7,391 bases of DNA from JAIVGV01 sp045807785. GTDB taxonomy: Bacteria; Acidobacteriota; Blastocatellia; Pyrinomonadales; Pyrinomonadaceae. Each line of letters begins with the position of its first letter. Within the stretch, counting starts at the first letter, position 1. The stretch lies in assembly GCA_045807785.1 (NCBI GenBank), contig JBJMGS010000108.1, forward strand, positions 1 through 7,391, written 5' to 3'. The notes below the pieces were generated by a model, which did not search any database, was not told the origin of the DNA, and worked only from the letters and a program-made list of their open reading frames with translations. A program made the translations under genes and the position numbers. Shown piece by piece: positions 5,276-7,391 of the stretch.

Positions 5276-6859
5276 CTACTTCGTCTCCTCCGCCACGTCG
5301 CCGACGTTTGGCGGCAGCAGTCGCGCGCGCACCGCCTGCACGCTCTCGCGCGAGCGGGCGAGGAACGGGCGCGGGTAGAGCCCCATGTAAATCATCAGCG
5401 CGAGCAGAGGCAGGAGCAAGCCGATCTCACGCCAGTTGAGATCAGTCAGTCGCGCGTTCTCGCGCTTGGTCAGGCGACCGAAGAGAACGCGTTGCAACAT
5501 CCAGAGCATATAGACCGCCGCCCAGATGACGCCCGTCGCGGCGAACATCGTCACGACGCGCGGGTTCATCCAACCGAAGTTGAAGCCGGACGTCCACGTG
5601 CCGAGCATGATCAGGAATTCGCCGACGAAGCCGTTGAGCATCGGCAGCCCGATGGACGAGAGCGACGCGAAGACGAAGAACGTGGCGAACCACGGCATCG
5701 GCTTCGACACGCCGCCGAAGTCCGCAATCATGCGCGTGTGCCGCCGCTCGTAGATCATGCCGACGATCAGAAACAGCGCGCCGGTCGAGACACCGTGATT
5801 CAGCATCTGGTAGAGCGCGCCCTGCATCCCCGTCTCGGTGAAAGAGAAGAGCCCCAGCATGACGAAGCCCATGTGGCTCACCGAAGAGTAGGCGACCAGC
5901 CGTTTCATGTCCGGCTGCACCATTGCGACGAGCGCGCCATAGATGATGCCGACGACGGCGAGCACGATGAAGACGGGTGCGGCGGCGCGCGCCATTTCGG
6001 GGAAGAGCGCGAAGTTGAAGCGCAGGAAGCCGTAAGTACCCATCTTGAGGAGCACGCCCGCGAGGATGACGCTCCCTGCGGTCGGCGCTTCCGTGTGCGC
6101 GTCCGGCAACCAGGTGTGGAAAGGGAAGAGCGGCACTTTGATGGCGAAGGCGAGCGCGAAGGCGAGGAAGAGCCAGAACTGCGTGCGCGTCGGCAAGCCG
6201 TTCGCGTCAACGAGCGAGAGCGTGTGATCCTTGAGCGCGTTCGTCAGCGCCACGTAGTCGAACGTGCCCGCGCCATTGTGTCCGGCGGCGTACAGGAAGT
6301 AGAGCGAGATGATCCCGGCGAGCATCAGGAGCGATCCAAGCGCCGTGTAGATGAAGAACTTGACCGCTGCATAGACCCTGCGCTCGCCGCCCCACACGCC
6401 GATCAGGAAGAACATCGGCACGAGCGACGCCTCGAAGAAGAGGTAGAAGACGAGCAGATCGAGCGAGACGAAGACGCCGATCATCGCGCCTTCGAGCAGC
6501 AGCAAAGAGACGTAGAAGGCGAGCGGGCGCTTCTCGACCGCGTGCCAGCTCGACAGAATCGAGATCGGCATGAGCAGCGTCGTCAGGAGCACGAGCCACA
6601 GGCTGATGCCGTCCACGCCGACGTGGTAGCGCGCGCCAATCGCCCCGACCCAGTTCACGTCCTGCACGAAATTGAACTGTCCAGCCGCGCCGCCGCCGCG
6701 CAACAGCAGCAGCGAGACGAGGAACGTCGCAGTCGAGACGCCGAGCGCGAGCCACTTGTAGCGCGCGTCGCGCCCGCCCGGCGCGAGCGTGAGAGCGCCC
6801 AAGAGGATCGCGCCGACGACGGGCAGGAGAATCAAAGTCGTGATCAGGTAGTGCTGCAT
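5276..6859 (-). CDS. nuoM: NADH-quinone oxidoreductase subunit M
   Basis: NuoM is the central antiporter-like proton-pumping subunit of complex I in the cytoplasmic membrane. The 527-residue product has the usual length and about 14 membrane helices. Visible motifs are YHVGVDGISLWLVLLTT (78-94) and FYLFFEASLVPMFFLIGVWG with Glu 143. The core motif follows as KVPLFPFHTWLPDAHTEAPT with Lys 241, then LLKMGTYG with Lys 272, KRLVAYSSVSHMG (319-331) and GFVGEF with Glu 414. These match the E. coli proton-path residues Glu 144, Lys 234, Lys 265 and Glu 407, with a constant shift of 7 after the first. The gene starts at ATG 6857-6859, 6 bases after the nuoL stop. No clear Shine-Dalgarno sequence is seen, so coupling to nuoL translation is likely. 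The 84-base gap to nuoN is wide compared with the nuoL-nuoM junction. All key residues are intact. Confidence 0.98.
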   Translation of the reverse strand: MQHYLITTLILLPVVGAILLGALTLAPGGRDARYKWLALGVSTATFLVSLLLLRGGGAAGQFNFVQDVNWVGAIGARYHVGVDGISLWLVLLTTLLMPISILSSWHAVEKRPLAFYVSLLLLEGAMIGVFVSLDLLVFYLFFEASLVPMFFLIGVWGGERRVYAAVKFFIYTALGSLLMLAGIISLYFLYAAGHNGAGTFDYVALTNALKDHTLSLVDANGLPTRTQFWLFLAFALAFAIKVPLFPFHTWLPDAHTEAPTAGSVILAGVLLKMGTYGFLRFNFALFPEMARAAAPVFIVLAVVGIIYGALVAMVQPDMKRLVAYSSVSHMGFVMLGLFSFTETGMQGALYQMLNHGVSTGALFLIVGMIYERRHTRMIADFGGVSKPMPWFATFFVFASLSSIGLPMLNGFVGEFLIMLGTWTSGFNFGWMNPRVVTMFAATGVIWAAVYMLWMLQRVLFGRLTKRENARLTDLNWREIGLLLPLLALMIYMGLYPRPFLARSRESVQAVRARLLPPNVGDVAEETK

Positions 6860-6865
6860 AAAAGT

Positions 6866-7391
6866 CTAGTGCATCAACGCGCCGCGACCGAAGAGGAAGA
6901 CGAAGTAGCCGATGACTGCGAGCGCGCCCAAAAGGATGATCGCCGCGTAGCCGCGCACGAAGCCCTGCTGCACGCGACGCGCGACCGAGCCCAGTTCGCG
7001 CGTGCCGCGCGCGACGCCGTTGACCAGCCCGTCGATCACGCCCACGTCAAAAATCTTCCACAGTCCCTCGCGCGAGCCCGTCTTGATCGGCTCGATGATG
7101 GCGGCATCGTACAGCTCGTCAACGTAATACATGTTCTCCAAAAGTTTCGGCATTTGCGCGAGCGGTCGCTTCCTGAAGTAAGTCCAGCCGATGCCGATGC
7201 CGACGAGACCGACGACGACGGAGATGCCAGTGAAGAGCCTCTCTTTCGAGACTTCGGACGGATCGGGCGCGTGCTCCGCGCCGCTTGCGCCCTGCTCGCC
7301 CTCGCCCACCGACTGCGGCACCGCGCCCTCGTTGCCGTGCGCAGCGGGCGCGCGTAGAGATTCACCCGCGCCGCGTGCCGACGGCGAAGCG
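6866..7391 (-). CDS. nuoL: NADH-quinone oxidoreductase subunit L, C-terminal part (partial)
   Basis: NuoL is the outermost proton-pumping subunit of complex I and carries the long lateral helix. Only about the last 175 residues are inside the window; the frame is open to 7391, so the 5' end lies outside and GTG 7319-7321 is not a real start. The visible part begins with a linker rich in Ala, Gly, Ser, Glu and Pro. A membrane helix follows (LFTGISVVVGLVGIGIGWTY), then the typical ENMYYVDELYDAAIIEPIK, a DVGVIDGLVNGVARGTRELG segment, and a last membrane helix (YAAIILLGALAVIGYFVFLF). ENxYYVDELYD and VIDGLVNG are characteristic of the NuoL C-terminus and are not found in NuoM or NuoN. The stop TAG 6866-6868 is 6 bases before nuoM, in the common nuoL-nuoM-nuoN order. 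Confidence 0.95.
   Translation of the reverse strand, partial: ASPSARGAGESLRAPAAHGNEGAVPQSVGEGEQGASGAEHAPDPSEVSKERLFTGISVVVGLVGIGIGWTYFRKRPLAQMPKLLENMYYVDELYDAAIIEPIKTGSREGLWKIFDVGVIDGLVNGVARGTRELGSVARRVQQGFVRGYAAIILLGALAVIGYFVFLFGRGALMH

Noticed and set aside
5492..7357. Plus-strand open frame of 621 codons opposite nuoM and nuoL
   Set aside because: It spans two certain nuo genes, and its product is a string of Glu, Arg, His and Asp, the complement of hydrophobic membrane codons. It has no start signal.

Overview
The window is GC-rich bacterial chromosome, coding almost throughout. It holds the 3' end of a respiratory complex I (nuo) operon and a second, convergent gene group. The protein sequences and gene mix look most like an Acidobacteriota-type bacterium, perhaps Blastocatellia. 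That placement rests on general resemblance only; nothing in the window fixes the taxon.

Layout. The plus strand (1-1826) carries three co-directional genes: the tail of a probable PilZ-domain protein, an uncharacterised 184-residue protein whose GTG start overlaps the previous stop (GTGA), and a GCS2/YbdK-type carboxylate-amine ligase. A perfect 17-bp hairpin with U-rich flanks on both strands (1853-1889) separates this group from the minus-strand genes. It probably terminates transcription from both sides.

The minus strand is read right to left from 7391. It carries the C-terminal part of nuoL (cut by the window edge), nuoM, nuoN, an uncharacterised 200-residue protein and a class I glutamine amidotransferase-like protein. 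NuoL, NuoM and NuoN are the antiporter-like proton-pumping membrane subunits of NADH:quinone oxidoreductase. The charged residues of the proton path in NuoM and NuoN are intact.

The most unusual structure is a palindromic element of about 118 bp (3483-3600) between nuoN and the 200-residue gene. It is built of 7-bp tandem units (GTGAATC/GTAAATC) in one orientation, a short centre, and the same units inverted. Its outer arms match over about 33 bases with two mismatches and one single-base gap. It supplies the last two codons and the stop of nuoN and ends 4 bases before the annotated start of the next gene. A separate 20-bp palindrome lies in the nuoM-nuoN gap. I see no CRISPR array, tRNA, rRNA, transposase or defence system. 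The genes with unknown roles are the two uncharacterised ORFs, the GATase-like protein and the ligase.
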